Assembly (NCBI GenBank): GCA_019009955.1
Contig: CM032230.1
Coordinates: forward strand, 122,082,501 to 122,146,500
DNA length: 64,000 nucleotides
Source of the DNA: Riptortus pedestris
Lineage: Eukaryota > Arthropoda > Insecta > Hemiptera > Alydidae
Reading direction: 5' to 3'
The first letter of the stretch is position 1. Each line of letters opens with the position of its first letter. Of this stretch, positions 25,289 to 35,597 are shown piece by piece. The notes under the pieces are model-generated. The model was not told the DNA's origin and did no database searches. It was given only the letters and a program-made list of their open reading frames with translations. A program made the position numbers and the translations under genes.

Positions 25289-25339
<51 letters not shown>
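25240..25339. repeat. Compound microsatellite (AC)n-(GC)n-(AC)n-(AT)n
   Basis: An (AC) run, a GCGCGCGCGCGC block, a second (AC) run and about 40 bp of (AT) follow in order. ORFs 25141-25371 (+) and 25181-25396 (-) are translations of these repeats and are not genes. Confidence 0.95.
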
Positions 25340-25341
<2 letters not shown>

Positions 25342-25702
25342 CTAGAGATTGTTTGTCTGCTAGCTCTCTAGCGGTCGCAAATTTGGAGATACTCAAACCA
25401 AACTTTATATTTAAACTGTTACCCCGAAAGGAATGAACGAGTTCGATGACGCTTAGGGGGAGGCTAGGTTTTACAGCGGGGTTAAATCGAAAATTCGAAA
25501 TATCTCCTTAATTATGAGACTGGTCGAAATATGGTATATAACCAATCCTGTTACAAACCTAATTTTCATACAACTGATGGGTTATGAGAAAAGGGCAATT
25601 TTAATGTTTTTAGCTTTTAAAAGAAGAAATTATTAAAGTTGCTCAAATGTACACAATAATTCTTTCGAATCTTCGCCAAAGCCAAAGTTTGAGTGCTATG
25701 TA
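25340..25702 (+). repeat. HINE fragment (core side)
   Basis: GTTTGTCTGCTAGCTCTCTA, GCGGTCGCAA and the core (GAAAATTCGAAATATCTCC) follow a large compound microsatellite that replaces the usual (TA)n. The right end is lost where an inverted HINE copy begins. Confidence 0.6.
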
Positions 25703-26172
25703 GAAGTCCGTCGGCGTTAACTAAGCAGATTTTCCGCGCGCGCGTGACGTATTTGCATTTATCTCAAAAAGTAAATGATCAATGAGAACAGTATTTGGTA
25801 TTTAGGCTTCAAATAAAGTACTTTATAATATAACAGCTTATTGTTGTTATGACACCAGTAGGAGTGGGGGTTTACTGAAGGCCGACAACTGAAAAATGGG
25901 AACGTATCCGTTAATAATAGTGAAAAAACGTACATATAAGGAACATTACATTTGCAATAAGATTGGTTCTATAATATTTCGATCCGATACATAATAAAGG
26001 AGATATTATAATTTTTCGATTCCCTTCTCTAAACCCCCTATCCCACCAGTCAGATTTCAGCCATTAACGAACTCCATCTTTAGTTTTACATAAAACATAT
26101 CCTGGGTGGGATCGATGGACATTTTTCAAAACTCGCGTCATGAGTACGACCTGAATACCTGATTAATTAAGG
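25703..26172 (-). mobile_element. HINE copy lacking the (TA)n region
   Basis: The right end (AAGTCCGTCGGCGTTAAC, CTAAGCAGATTTTCCGCG) has lost most of the hairpin; an unusual CGCGCGCGCG run follows. The right module and core are present. The copy then jumps from TACATAAAACAT straight to CTGGGTGGGATCGATGG, so the sequence holding the microsatellite is deleted, and it ends in the left arm. Confidence 0.7.
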
Positions 26173-26483
26173 GGACATGTAAACATGTTTTTGGACCAAT
26201 TATAATGGAGGCAGCTCGAGTTCTTATTTTATTTAATTAATGAAATTATTAATGCTGTTTCATTTATAATATAACCTATTACATTGAAGTGATATTTTGT
26301 CCGGCTCATTACTCCATTATTTGGTTTTATTGTTATCATTTTTTTTTTTAAGTAATTGTACTAGATACAAGAGAGAGCTATTGTACTCCTCGCTGTATAC
26401 CTGCCAACATAATTACAGGACAACGTGGTTATTTAAACTACTTCTTGTCGTCTTTACAGAGACCACAATCTCTATATAGTTAT

Positions 26484-26604
26484 GTTAGCAGATTTCCCTT
26501 AAGGGAAATCAGCTATTGACGTCGTACTCATGACGCGATTTTCGAAAAATTTCTTCAAATGTCCACCGATCCTACCTAGGAGATGACGAAAATGAGGTTC
26601 GTTC

Positions 26605-26654
<50 letters not shown>

Positions 26655-27092
26655 CAGTTAACACTCTAGCGGTCGCAATTTTTGTTTAATCGTCACCAAA
26701 CTCGGTATTTAATCGTATTACGAAAAAAGGAAGATCAAGTTTGTTAATGGCTGAAATCAGACAAGTGGGAAGGGGGGTTAAGAGGGAAGGATTTGGGAAA
26801 ATTCGAAATATCTCCGTTACGATCCGTCAGATCGAAAAATTGTATAGAATCAAACTTATTGCAAATTAAATTTACTATAAATATTGCTATATACATTTAT
26901 TCTCTATCTTGAATATTAACCGAGATATTTGTGTTTTGTCCGTTAAGTGTAACGGACGAGCTATGGTTCCCGCCGAAAGCTAGTTCGGCCGTTTCTGTAA
27001 CTCATCGGCACTCGTATGGAGATTTCTTTATTGTATAACTTTACGTGGGAAATCTGCTTAGTTTACGCAGCCCCTGCGTGACGGACTTTTTT
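26484..27092 (+). mobile_element. HINE, short variant with both ends
   Basis: It is complete from GTTAGCAGATTTCCCTTAAG to CGCAGCCCCTGCGTGACGG. The microsatellite is compound, (TA)n then (TG)n, at 26606-26655. The right module carries CCGCCGAAAGCTAGTTCGG. A second decayed hairpin end (TCCTGCGTGACGACTTTTTT) follows at about 27188-27207, the sort of extra 3-prime end that rolling-circle elements can leave. Confidence 0.87.
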
Positions 27093-27208
27093 ATTTTGGC
27101 GAGATATCGGATCCTAGGTATTAATATTATTTGAATGATTAAACTGAAATATATTTCCTAAATTCTTGCCACGTTAGAAAAAACGGTCCTGCGTGACGAC
27201 TTTTTTGA

Positions 27209-28311
27209 CCTTTGTTCATCGGTAATTGAGGAGCGACATAAATAAATAAACTTTAAGTTCGTCACTCAGAAAAAAGTCAAAGAAATACGATTAGTTTTTA
27301 ATAAACTGTCCGTAGGCGGGGTATCGATTAATAAATAGCGAAATACCATTTTAAATAAAAATTATAGATGAGTATTGACGCCATAGATGCATTGATCCGT
27401 CCCATTCAATGACAAGTTGATATAGTTTCATTGAAAAGCAATGAGTCAGCCCTATCTATCTTGAGAGCTAACAATAAGTAATTTGATCCCTGGAACGCCA
27501 TTGGCTAAGAACTTTGTTTTGAATTCATCAATACATTTGACTATTAACTTTTTAGGATAGTAGGATAGATAAATTGCATGACTAATGAATAATTTGAAGG
27601 AAAGGAAATTTAAAAAAACGTTGTCATAATCTTGGTCATTGCCGAACAGTCGAAGCAATTAAAGATACTATGAGCCAAGAAATAAATAGTAGTCTAGCAC
27701 TAATAGTGTCTGGAATTCATAATTTTGCAAACAACCCTAGTGCTTCATAACATTCTAATCAATCGTGCTTATGAGTCCTAAAATATAATATTCCTAAGAG
27801 AAACAATCCATTCATATATTTTTATATGTAGGACACTGTGTAACTTCTCTATGACATGTAAAAATGGTCTAATCTCGAAATATAAATTAATTACACATAT
27901 TAAGTTTTTACTTTCAAGACTAATCAGGGCACATATCCTGCAGATCACCACCATTTTCTACTCGGTGAGAGACTAATGATTTTTTTTTTTTTTTTGCGTT
28001 TATATTTTCCTCTCTAAATATAAGGAATTCCTCGACTTTGGACAAGGGCTAAATAATATTATTCACTTTAAATCAGTAAATGCGATGCGGTATGAAGCTG
28101 TGATAGCAAATCGGTAAATATTTCATACAGCTCAATAACTTTCTAAAAAAAAACTTTTTTCTGTATAAAGCCATTAATAACTAGAATATTTATGATGAAT
28201 CCATCTTTTGATTTCATAATAAATCCTCATTCTTGAGATGTAAGTTAAAGATTTAATAGCGCTTGTTGGCAGAATCAATTCTCTTTTTACACCTTCCTAA
28301 AGAAATTCTCA
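27209..28311. other. Unique AT-rich DNA
   Basis: No supported feature. The 68-aa minus ORF at 27452-27658 has no recognisable motif. Confidence 0.45.
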
Positions 28312-28814
28312 TTTTCCCAGGTTCTGATATGACACATTGCTGATCTCACCTCACCATCAAATAAAAATCCGATGAATAGAAGTGGCTCGTCAATAAAATC
28401 TTATTTGATGACGTCATTACCCCATGCCACTATCTCATATAGTAAAGTGTGTTGAACAACAATATGGACAATATAAGTATGGAATAAAACGTTTTATAAT
28501 AAATTCCCTTATAGTTAAAGTGCAATGACTGAAAGTTGAATGTTTGCTGAAAGCACAAAACTAAAAAAATGCAGAAATCCCGGTTGTAGAAAACATTTAT
28601 AGAACATTAGTTTTTGCAATATGGTTGGTTTTATACAATTTTTCAATCCCACGTATAATAACTGAGATATTTTCTATTTTCGAAGTCCCCCCTCTAATTC
28701 TGCCACTGGTCCGATTTCAGACGTTAACGAACTTGATCATTTGTTTTACATAAACCGTTTAAATACCTAGTTTGGTAACGACCAAACCAAAATTGCGACT
28801 GGCAGATCGTAAGT

Positions 28815-28857
<43 letters not shown>
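28312..28857 (-). mobile_element. HINE, right part of a split copy
   Basis: It begins within the right module (GTTCTGATATGACACATTGC), continues through the core (GTCCGATTTCAGACGTTAAC) and AATTGCGACTGGCAGATCG, and ends in the (TA)n (about 28817-28857). The matching left arm is found at 30371-30501 on the far side of the Helitron. Confidence 0.75.
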
Positions 28858-28858
<1 letters not shown>

Positions 28859-29050
28859 CCTTCCTGAAAGGGAGTTAATTTACCACACGTCCCCTACATT
28901 CATTTGTACCAGAATCATATAATGAAAAAATTATTTATAAGATAAAACTGTTTATAAGAGAAAATGGTTCAATGGTGAATTAAATTAGTACTAGTGGAGT
29001 TTCAGCTTATTTTCTTAAATGTGAATTGTATGTATACAATAGAAGTTTTA
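28858..29050. other. Unassigned 193 bp between HINE and Helitron
   Basis: AT-rich sequence with no repeat match elsewhere in the window. It may be part of what was inserted into the HINE microsatellite together with the Helitron. Confidence 0.3.
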
Positions 29051-30330
29051 TCTATATATATATAAAATTGTAACCTCTGTCTGTACATTGATTTTTTTCG
29101 CGAAATTTCACGATAACTTTTCGTTTCACATGTCACAGACACCATAACTGCATTTTGTTTCTTTGGTGTCTGTTTGTTTGTTTGTTTGTTTATTTGTTTG
29201 TTTGTTTGTTTGTTACCTTTTCACGCATAAACGGCTGAACCGAATTTTATGAAACTTGGTATGTATATTACTACTAACCCAACTTAGACTTTAGGCTATA
29301 TTAATATCCTTTGAGGCGAACAGGAGTGGGGGTTATAAGGGAAGCCTGAAATTAAAAATAGCGATATTTCGTTTCCTATTCGTTTTTCGGCAAATATGAA
29401 CATATCAATAGTTGTTTATTTTGTTATTTAGAGTAACTTTTGTTATATACACTTTTTTCGTATACCGAATTATAAACGAGATATACGCTAAAACCTGTAG
29501 CGGAAGTGAACAACTTTATTTGGGGCAAAAGACCCAACCGAAATAAATAAAACTCGGTATATGTATTAGCACTAACGCTTTAATTATAACAAGCCATACC
29601 AACATTTGTAGGGACGGGCAGGAGTGGGGGTTATAAGGGAAGGCAGAAATTAAAAATAGCGATATTCCTTTTTCTATTGGTTTTTCGGCAGATATGAACA
29701 TAACAAAAGTTGTTTATTTTGTTATTTAGAGTAACTTTTGTTATATACACTTTTTTCGTATACCGAAGTTTAAACGCGATATACGCTAAAACCTATAGCG
29801 GAAGTGAACAATTTTATTTGGGACAAAAGACCCAACCGAAATAAATAAAACTCGGAATGTGTATTAGCACTAACGCTTTCATTATAACAAGCCATACTAA
29901 GATTTCTAGGGAGGGGCAGGAGTGGGGGTTATAAGGAAGACCTGAAATTAAAAGTAGTGATATTTCGTTTCCTATTGGGGTTTCGGCAATTACGCCCATA
30001 ACAAAAGTTGTTTATTTTGTTATTTGGCGTAACTTTTGTTATATACACTTTCGTCGAATACCTCAGTATAAATGAGTTATACGTTAAAAACTACTAATTC
30101 AAATCTATGCATAATGCACAGGAAGCGGGAAATATGACGGGAGGACAGTGAAGTCTTACATAAAAAAAATAATTGTATTATTAACAAATCCAAAGAAACG
30201 ACGGGTATTTACTCTAAACACTGGGACGGGTAAATGTCAAAATATTGTGCAAAGTAAAGCCTTGCCAAAAAAATACTATCACCATTCAGCCTCAAATGAA
30301 TTCCCGAGCGTAGCCGGGTATCTGAGCTAG
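29051..30330 (+). mobile_element. Non-autonomous canonical Helitron, 1280 bp
   Basis: The element starts TCTATATATATATAAAATTG after an A (29050). It ends with the hairpin CCCGAGCGTAGCCGGG (30303-30318) followed closely by CTAG (30327-30330) and then a T. These are the known Helitron signals: 5-prime TC, 3-prime hairpin plus CTRR, and insertion between A and T. The phrase ACGGCTGAACCGAATTTTAT near 29230 is common in animal Helitrons. A (GTTT)n run lies at 29170-29213. The interior is a 298-bp unit repeated almost three times. No Rep or helicase ORF is present; short ORFs here (for example 29516-29701 and 29814-29999, minus) are translations of the repeat. Confidence 0.88.
29266..30095 (+). repeat. 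298-bp tandem repeats inside the Helitron (about 2.8 units)
   Basis: The marker GGTTATAAGG occurs at 29331, 29629 and 29927, exactly 298 bp apart. Each unit also carries a GCGATATTTC-like motif, a TTATTTTGTTATTTAG block and a TATACGCTAAAACC block. The third unit is truncated and more diverged. Confidence 0.85.
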
Positions 30331-30370
30331 TATATATATATAAATTTATGTATGTATATGCATGTACATA

Positions 30371-30501
30371 TATTTTTTTTTTGAACGGACCACATTTTCT
30401 TCATCTCCTGGTTAGGATCGATGAACGTTTGAAGACGTTTTCGAAAATCGCGTCATGAATACACCCTTAATAGCAGATTTCCCTTAAGGGAAGTGTGCTA
30501 A
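30371..30501 (-). mobile_element. HINE left arm, other half of the split copy
   Basis: After a short TA run it reads TTGAACGGACCACATTTTC, GGATCGATGAACG, GAAAATCGCGTCATGA and the terminal palindrome AGATTTCCCTTAAGGG, ending GTGCTAAAAG. Its orientation and content complement the fragment at 28312-28857. Confidence 0.75.
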
Positions 30502-30530
30502 AAGTGTGTTGGTGTTTAGCTGAGCGAGGT

Positions 30531-30746
30531 TTAAAGCGTCTCAGCATGTGGTGGGCAGGGGAGGCGCTGCTGACCTTGACATTGGTCTACCCCCCACTCT
30601 CTGGAGCCTCCAGCAGGCCCTGGAACAAAGGTACAACCTTCACCCGCCTCTTGATATCCCAGTCTAAGGACCCTTTCTGACTCATACTTCATTAGCATAT
30701 ATATATCCTTCAGGCTATCAACTAGTCTTTTCTGTAGGGTCGCCAT
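30531..30746 (-). CDS. Unrecognised 71-residue ORF in a GC-richer island
   Basis: I do not recognise this ORF. It opens with an ATG in a fair context (aataATGgcg). The first 30 residues (MATLQKRLVDSLKDIYMLMK...) are helical, charged and protein-like, while the second half is Gly/Pro-rich. The island is clearly richer in GC than its surroundings and is not part of the HINE that ends at 30501. It could be an exon, a fragment of an unknown transposon ORF or chance. Confidence 0.22.
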   Translation of the reverse strand: MATLQKRLVDSLKDIYMLMKYESERVLRLGYQEAGEGCTFVPGPAGGSREWGVDQCQGQQRLPCPPHAETL

Positions 30747-30889
30747 TATTTCGTTGTCAAACGGTACATAATAAGACCAACAGATGAGAAATAGAATTAA
30801 TGGGTTAGCTCTAATTCCGCGAGGTCTGCCATATCGACCTCATTTTTTATAGAATTATTTTGAATACATTTATTCTAATTGTTTATTTG

Positions 30890-31085
30890 GGGCTCAGGTT
30901 AGCCATGTGAGTTACGTTGGAGATCTTAATCCCATATGGTAAACCTAGAGTGACGAGTTCGATTCTCGCCTTGGCAAACAGGAATTAATTTAGTCACGAG
31001 CTCATTAAATAAAATCCTCAGGCCCAGCCTGGCTAGAAAACGGTGGTAACCTGTAGAAAACCCATCCCAACTAGCCATATTTGTA
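30890..31085 (+). repeat. tRNA-like SINE, nearly complete
   Basis: The head GGCTCAGGTTAGCCATGTGA resembles a tRNA box A region. GAGTTCGATTCTCGCC is box B-like. The body (GGAATTAATTTAGTCACGAG, TCATTAAATAAAATCCT, GGTGGTAACCTGTAG) matches the other copies. It lacks a few bases of the GTTAAGGCGTTGG segment, and the tail runs into a truncated HINE. Confidence 0.8.
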
Positions 31086-31112
31086 TTTATTGTTTATTTC
31101 ACTATTTATTTA

Positions 31113-31808
31113 TTTGAGGTTCTACTCATGACGCAATTTCCTAAAAATGTTCCGAAATGCCTGACCTACCTAACAGATGACGAAAAATGAGTCCGTTCAG
31201 AATTATATGCGTATATTATTTTACTTGCCTGCTACCTGAACGCTCTAGCTGCTGTCACACCTTTTGTTTGACCGTTATCAAACCCGACAAACAAGCGTTT
31301 CGAGTAAAACTAAAGATTAAGTTCGTTAACCACTAACATCGGACCAGCGAGGAGTGGGATTTAAAGGGACGAAAATAATTCAAAATATTTCCGTTACTTT
31401 TAGTCCGATCGAAAAATCACATATAACAATCTGGATGTAAATTTAATTTTTTGCAAATGTTGTTTCTCTATCTTGAATATAAGTCGAAATGTTTTGCATT
31501 AATAGTTAACACAGTACTTCTTATTATGGCTGAGAACCTGATCCTCACTTTTCATCTGGGTACTTGGTGACACACACTGGAGCTGGATTCGGTTTGAGAA
31601 TCATTTTGTAAAATATACATAGAAACCAATTCATTGAGATCTTTCATGACACGTCCTAATCCAACCTTAATTGCCCAATATTGTTTTCAAAAGATTTTTA
31701 CTGAATAAGATATATTCAATACGTTTTGTGATGACGCCATCAATTGAGATTTTATTAACCATCCACTTCTACTCATCGTGTCGTACTAGCACGTGGGAAA
31801 TCTGCTTT
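31113..31808 (+). mobile_element. HINE, degraded, both termini missing
   Basis: The left arm starts at TGAGGTTCTACTCATGACGC, (TA)n is almost absent, and GAACGCTCTAGCTGCTGTC and the core follow. The right module ends AGCACGTGGGAAATCTGC. The final hairpin end is missing. Confidence 0.7.
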
Positions 31809-31835
31809 GTGTTTAAATGAAGAAAATTGACTCTC

Positions 31836-31837
<2 letters not shown>

Positions 31838-31880
<43 letters not shown>
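31838..31880. repeat. (TA)n microsatellite
   Basis: A perfect AT run of about 43 bp just downstream of a HINE right module. Confidence 0.9.
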
Positions 31881-31884
<4 letters not shown>

Positions 31885-32123
31885 GTTAATAACTCGTACA
31901 ATATGTGGGAGGGAAATCACTTCTCATAAAAATAGTGGATGTTGGAATTCTCTGTATTATAAAAATAAATTAGTGTTTGTTTTACTAGATAGTAACAAGA
32001 TATTAGATTTGGTCAACTAATGATTGACGGGCTGTAGTTCTTGTTGGGACATCTCATTATCAAAATATTTACTCCAATATTGTCACAGCACTTATATCTG
32101 TATGAATATGGAAGGAGACAACA

Positions 32124-32551
32124 TTGTGTAGCCATCCGAAATGTGGCAACAATGCAGGAGGCAACTAGCCATTACAGCCTTAATCCAACCTACACCTACC
32201 CAACACCTCTCTGGAACATAAGGAGTCGCAAAGATGGAGTTGCGATCCTACGGAAGGGACAATCTCTACTAACCAGCTCCCACACGAAGAACATATGTAC
32301 CAGTTTCCTGGCCTGTCGTCTTCGTGCTTTGAAGTCACGACCACTACGTCTATGACCGGCAGTAGAGGCAAGCCTCCACTCCGGGCACCACCCAACCCGT
32401 AGTTCATATTGAGTAAGCCGCTAGAAACTTACCCCATTAAGGCCGGAATGATCCCTGGCCCGGAACACCAAAGCCGGCTAAGGACCTTCTGTTCCTACGG
32501 TTCCCCTACCCAAGGGCTACACAGCGGGGGCTTACTGCTGCCCTTGGGGAG
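32124..32551. other. GC-rich block flanked by 15-bp direct repeats
   Basis: About 428 bp, visibly richer in GC than its surroundings, lies between two perfect copies of TGGAAGGAGACAACA (32109-32123 and 32552-32566). This looks like a target-primed insertion of a retroposed segment. Overlapping ORFs run on both strands (32041-32355 + and 32180-32407 -), and neither was recognised. It lies just upstream of a LINE fragment and may derive from the same or a related LINE. Confidence 0.5.
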
Positions 32552-32628
32552 TGGAAGGAGACAACAAGTAAATAATCCTCTAGGAGAGCAGTCAGCTGTT
32601 CAACACACATGAATTTAATGTAGGAGAG

Positions 32629-32962
32629 GAATGTCCGGATTAATATAAACCGCTGTATCAAAAGTACTATTAAGGAGTGGCCATCGAGCCATAGGAGTAC
32701 TAGACGGGAGGAAGTTGTTCTTGTCAGACTCAGGATCGGCCACACATACCTGACACATAGACACTTAATGACAAGGACTGATAACCCTATATGCAAATAC
32801 TGCAACAAACACCTTACGATGAAACACATACTGACAGACCGCATCCAACAAAAAAACCTTCACATACCCCACGATATGACAGAACTATTAACTGACAGCA
32901 GCCAATATATTCGACAAATACTAAAATATCTAAAACACATCCACATTTACAAAAACATATAA
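32629..32962 (+). pseudogene. Non-LTR retrotransposon ORF2 C-terminus (LINE remnant)
   Basis: In one frame the sequence reads INRCIKSTIKEW, then RREEVVLVRLRIGHTYLTH, then PICKYCNKHLTMKHIL. This is the well-known end of the pol protein of I/Jockey-like LINEs: a post-RNase H helix, the RLRIGHT-LTH motif and a Cys-x2-Cys...His knuckle. The last cysteine of the knuckle is replaced (HILTD rather than HILxxC). A stop lies just upstream in frame, so the reverse transcriptase and endonuclease are missing. The shorter ORF 32768-32962 is its tail. Confidence 0.8.
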
Positions 32963-34029
32963 TACAAAAAAGAATAGGTCTACAGCATACCTAAAAAGAT
33001 TTAAAAGGGTTAACTTTTATTATATTCTTTAGACAAAGCAGGGATATGAGAAAGAATCATATATTAAAGAAATATTTTCCATAATATAAAAGTACAAAAG
33101 AGGTAAGCACATGAAGGAGTAACTATATCATCCGAATAATGCCAATCACCATCGCTGTGGGGCACAAAACTAAATTTAAAAAAAAAATTAATTAAATTTT
33201 AATTAAAATTTTTAAAAATATTTTTTTTATTTTCGTTATTTCATTCAATTCTTAAAACTTTTAACGACGAACTTTTCCCTTAATTCTACCCTAGCTAGAA
33301 AATGGTGGTAACCTGTAGATAGCCAGTCCCAGTTAGCCATATAAGCAAAAAGTGGTCGTTAATAAACAATAACAGTAATATAAATGGCTACCCGATGTCG
33401 AATGGAAGATGAGTGGGGCACGTTCAGTTACTCATAAGGGAAATCTGCTGAAAAACAAGGTGTTAGAGAGAGAACCCTGTCTGTTTGTTAAACTCAAGAT
33501 GAATGAGTCGAGATTAGTTTATTCCTTAGCTATCGATATTTCAATTGGGTGCAAAAACACTCATTCCACGTTATCACTCGGCTGTTTGTCGCTTTGTCTT
33601 CTTATCACAAAATATACTCTACTACTTAGGGTAAACTTAATGTCACTCTAGCTTCTTGACAGATAACGCAAATTACCATTTCTGAAATAATTGCTCATTA
33701 GCTCCTCATATAATTCACATACATCTTCCTCAGACTGAACAAAATTCCTCATTTCTATTTTTATTATCAAACGAAAATAAATGTGATTTAAATTCTGATA
33801 AACAATTCAGGAATAACTCTGTGATAATTCGCTCCGATTCATAAATCGTGTATTCAGTTGGTTTAAAATCATGGAAGACTAAAACATTAAATTTTTTCAA
33901 TAAGAGATTTCCTCTGTTCATATTTTATCTGAATCTCCATTAATAACTATCTTTTTTAAATTAATATTATATTCAATGTATTTTTCTTGTACATATATTT
34001 CACATGGTCCACTTTGTTCTACTAACACT
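32963..34029. other. Mostly unique AT-rich DNA
   Basis: Apart from the SINE fragment at 33287-33378, nothing is recognised. The ORF 33409-33651 and the minus ORF 33730-33921 lack identifiable domains. Confidence 0.4.
33287..33378 (+). repeat. tRNA-like SINE, 3-prime part
   Basis: The sequence from CTAGCTAGAAAATGGTGG to AGTGGTCGTTAATAAACAAT matches the family body and tail. The head with box A and B is missing, a typical 5-prime truncation. Confidence 0.7.
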
Positions 34030-34058
34030 AATTGGGACGCGTAATCTACAGGTTACCA
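34030..34058 (-). repeat. tRNA-like SINE, tiny body fragment
   Basis: Reverse-complemented it reads GTTGGTAACCTGTAG, then CGTCCCAATT, matching the SINE body. It lies directly against the left end of a HINE. Confidence 0.45.
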
Positions 34059-34060
34059 AC

Positions 34061-35066
34061 TTTTTAGCAGATTTCCCTAAAGAGAAATCAGATATTGAGG
34101 TTCACTCATGACGTGATTTTTGGAATTTTTCTTCAAATGTCCATCAATCCTAATCCTACCCAGGAGATGACGAAAATGAGGTCCGTTCAAAACTGTATAT
34201 ATATATATCTGTTACCGCTCGGGCGGTCGCAATTATTGTTTAATCGTTACCAAACTCGATATTTAGTCGTTTTATGTAAAAAGATAGATCAAGTTCGTTA
34301 ATGGCTGAAATCGAGCCGGGGGGGGGGGGTTAGAGGGGAGGATTTGAGAGATCCGAGATTGAGAGATTCGAAATATCTCCGTTACCATAGGTCAGATCGA
34401 AAAATTGTAATAAATAAAAAAATAAGATTGGTTCTACAGCTTATTGAAAATTAAATGTACTATAAATATTGTTATATACATTTATTCACTATGTTGAATA
34501 TTAACCGAGATATTTGAAATTTTCAGTTTTCAGCCATCACCAAACTGCCACTTCTACTCATGTTACACAAACAATACTCTGCTACATAATAAAACACATT
34601 ATTTGAAGTTTAAATACCAAAAATTGTATTTAAGAGGCCTTTATTATACGAGATAAATGCAAATATGTCCCGGTGACCCTCCCCCCCCCCCGGTCAAGGT
34701 TTTGGACTACTAAAATTTAATTGATTGAGATAACAATTATTCTGACTCATTATTAATTGCAGTAGTAATAGTTATTAATATTAATTATTATTATAGTAAA
34801 TAGTTCTCAATAAAATTAATATGTTATATTCTGATATATTTCAGTAATTGTTTTTCTTTCCGGTGTGAAGCGGACAGACCCGTTTGTTTACATTTCTAAC
34901 CTAACGCTTCCTGTCGGCAGGTTGTTGAAATTGGATGAAACATTTCTTATTTCCGTTTGTATTTATTCACGGTGGTGTTGAGTTAGCAGTATGTCGATTT
35001 ATCTATTGTAATACTTCACGAGGGAAGTCTGCTTAGTTTACGCAGCCCCTGCGTGAAGGGCTTTTG
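34061..35066 (+). mobile_element. HINE, longest variant, both ends present
   Basis: It starts TTTTTAGCAGATTTCCC, with left arm, short (TA)n (34197-34209), GTTACCGCTCGGGCGGTCGC, a G-run (34319-34328), core, and a long right module including a C-run (34680-34690) and CGGTGGTGTTGAGTTAGCAG. It ends at CGCAGCCCCTGCGTGAAGGG. About 1 kb. Confidence 0.88.
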
Positions 35067-35067
35067 T

Positions 35068-35155
35068 GATATTGTCATCAATTAAGATTTTATTAACCAT
35101 CCAATTCTACTTATCGTGTGTCTTACCAGCACATGGGAAATCTGCATTCTGTTTA
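35068..35155 (+). repeat. HINE right-module fragment
   Basis: ATTAAGATTTTATTAACCATC, CTACTTATCGTGTG and AGCACATGGGAAATCTGC repeat the module that precedes the right end at 31720-31808. It directly follows a complete HINE end. Confidence 0.6.
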
Positions 35156-35597
35156 AATAACCTGAGAATAAATACAGACCAAGCGTGCTATTGCATGACT
35201 GCTTTAGCATTGCGTGGACTATATATCAGCCTCGTAATGGTCTAGATTTATCAATATTTAACTCTCATTCCTTCTCGTGAGTTCTTTATAGCGCATTCCA
35301 TGACATGTAATAAGGCAATTAAACATTTATATTGTTTAATTGAAGAATAATGATCCTATGATCGATGTATATTGATTGTTCGGAGTATCATTGAAATTAA
35401 CGGAGAAGAAATCATTAATTCAATGCGAAAACATAGAATAGAATAATGTTTCAAGGTCAAGGTCGGAATAAGGCTTTTTCTCAATGGGTAGAATCGAAAC
35501 GAGTTAATGGCTCGTGTTGCAAACTAAAGTAGTGAAAAAGAAAGATTGCAAAAAATGAGGATGAACGATTTTTAGAAGAAAGGGATTAGGTCTAAAT

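Noticed and set aside
29160..29220. CRISPR-like or other functional array from the repeated GTTTG units
   Set aside because: It is a simple (GTTT)n microsatellite inside a Helitron; no spacers exist and the DNA is eukaryotic.
32506..32844. 112-residue minus-strand ORF
   Set aside because: It is the antisense shadow of the plus-strand LINE remnant and the GC-rich block.
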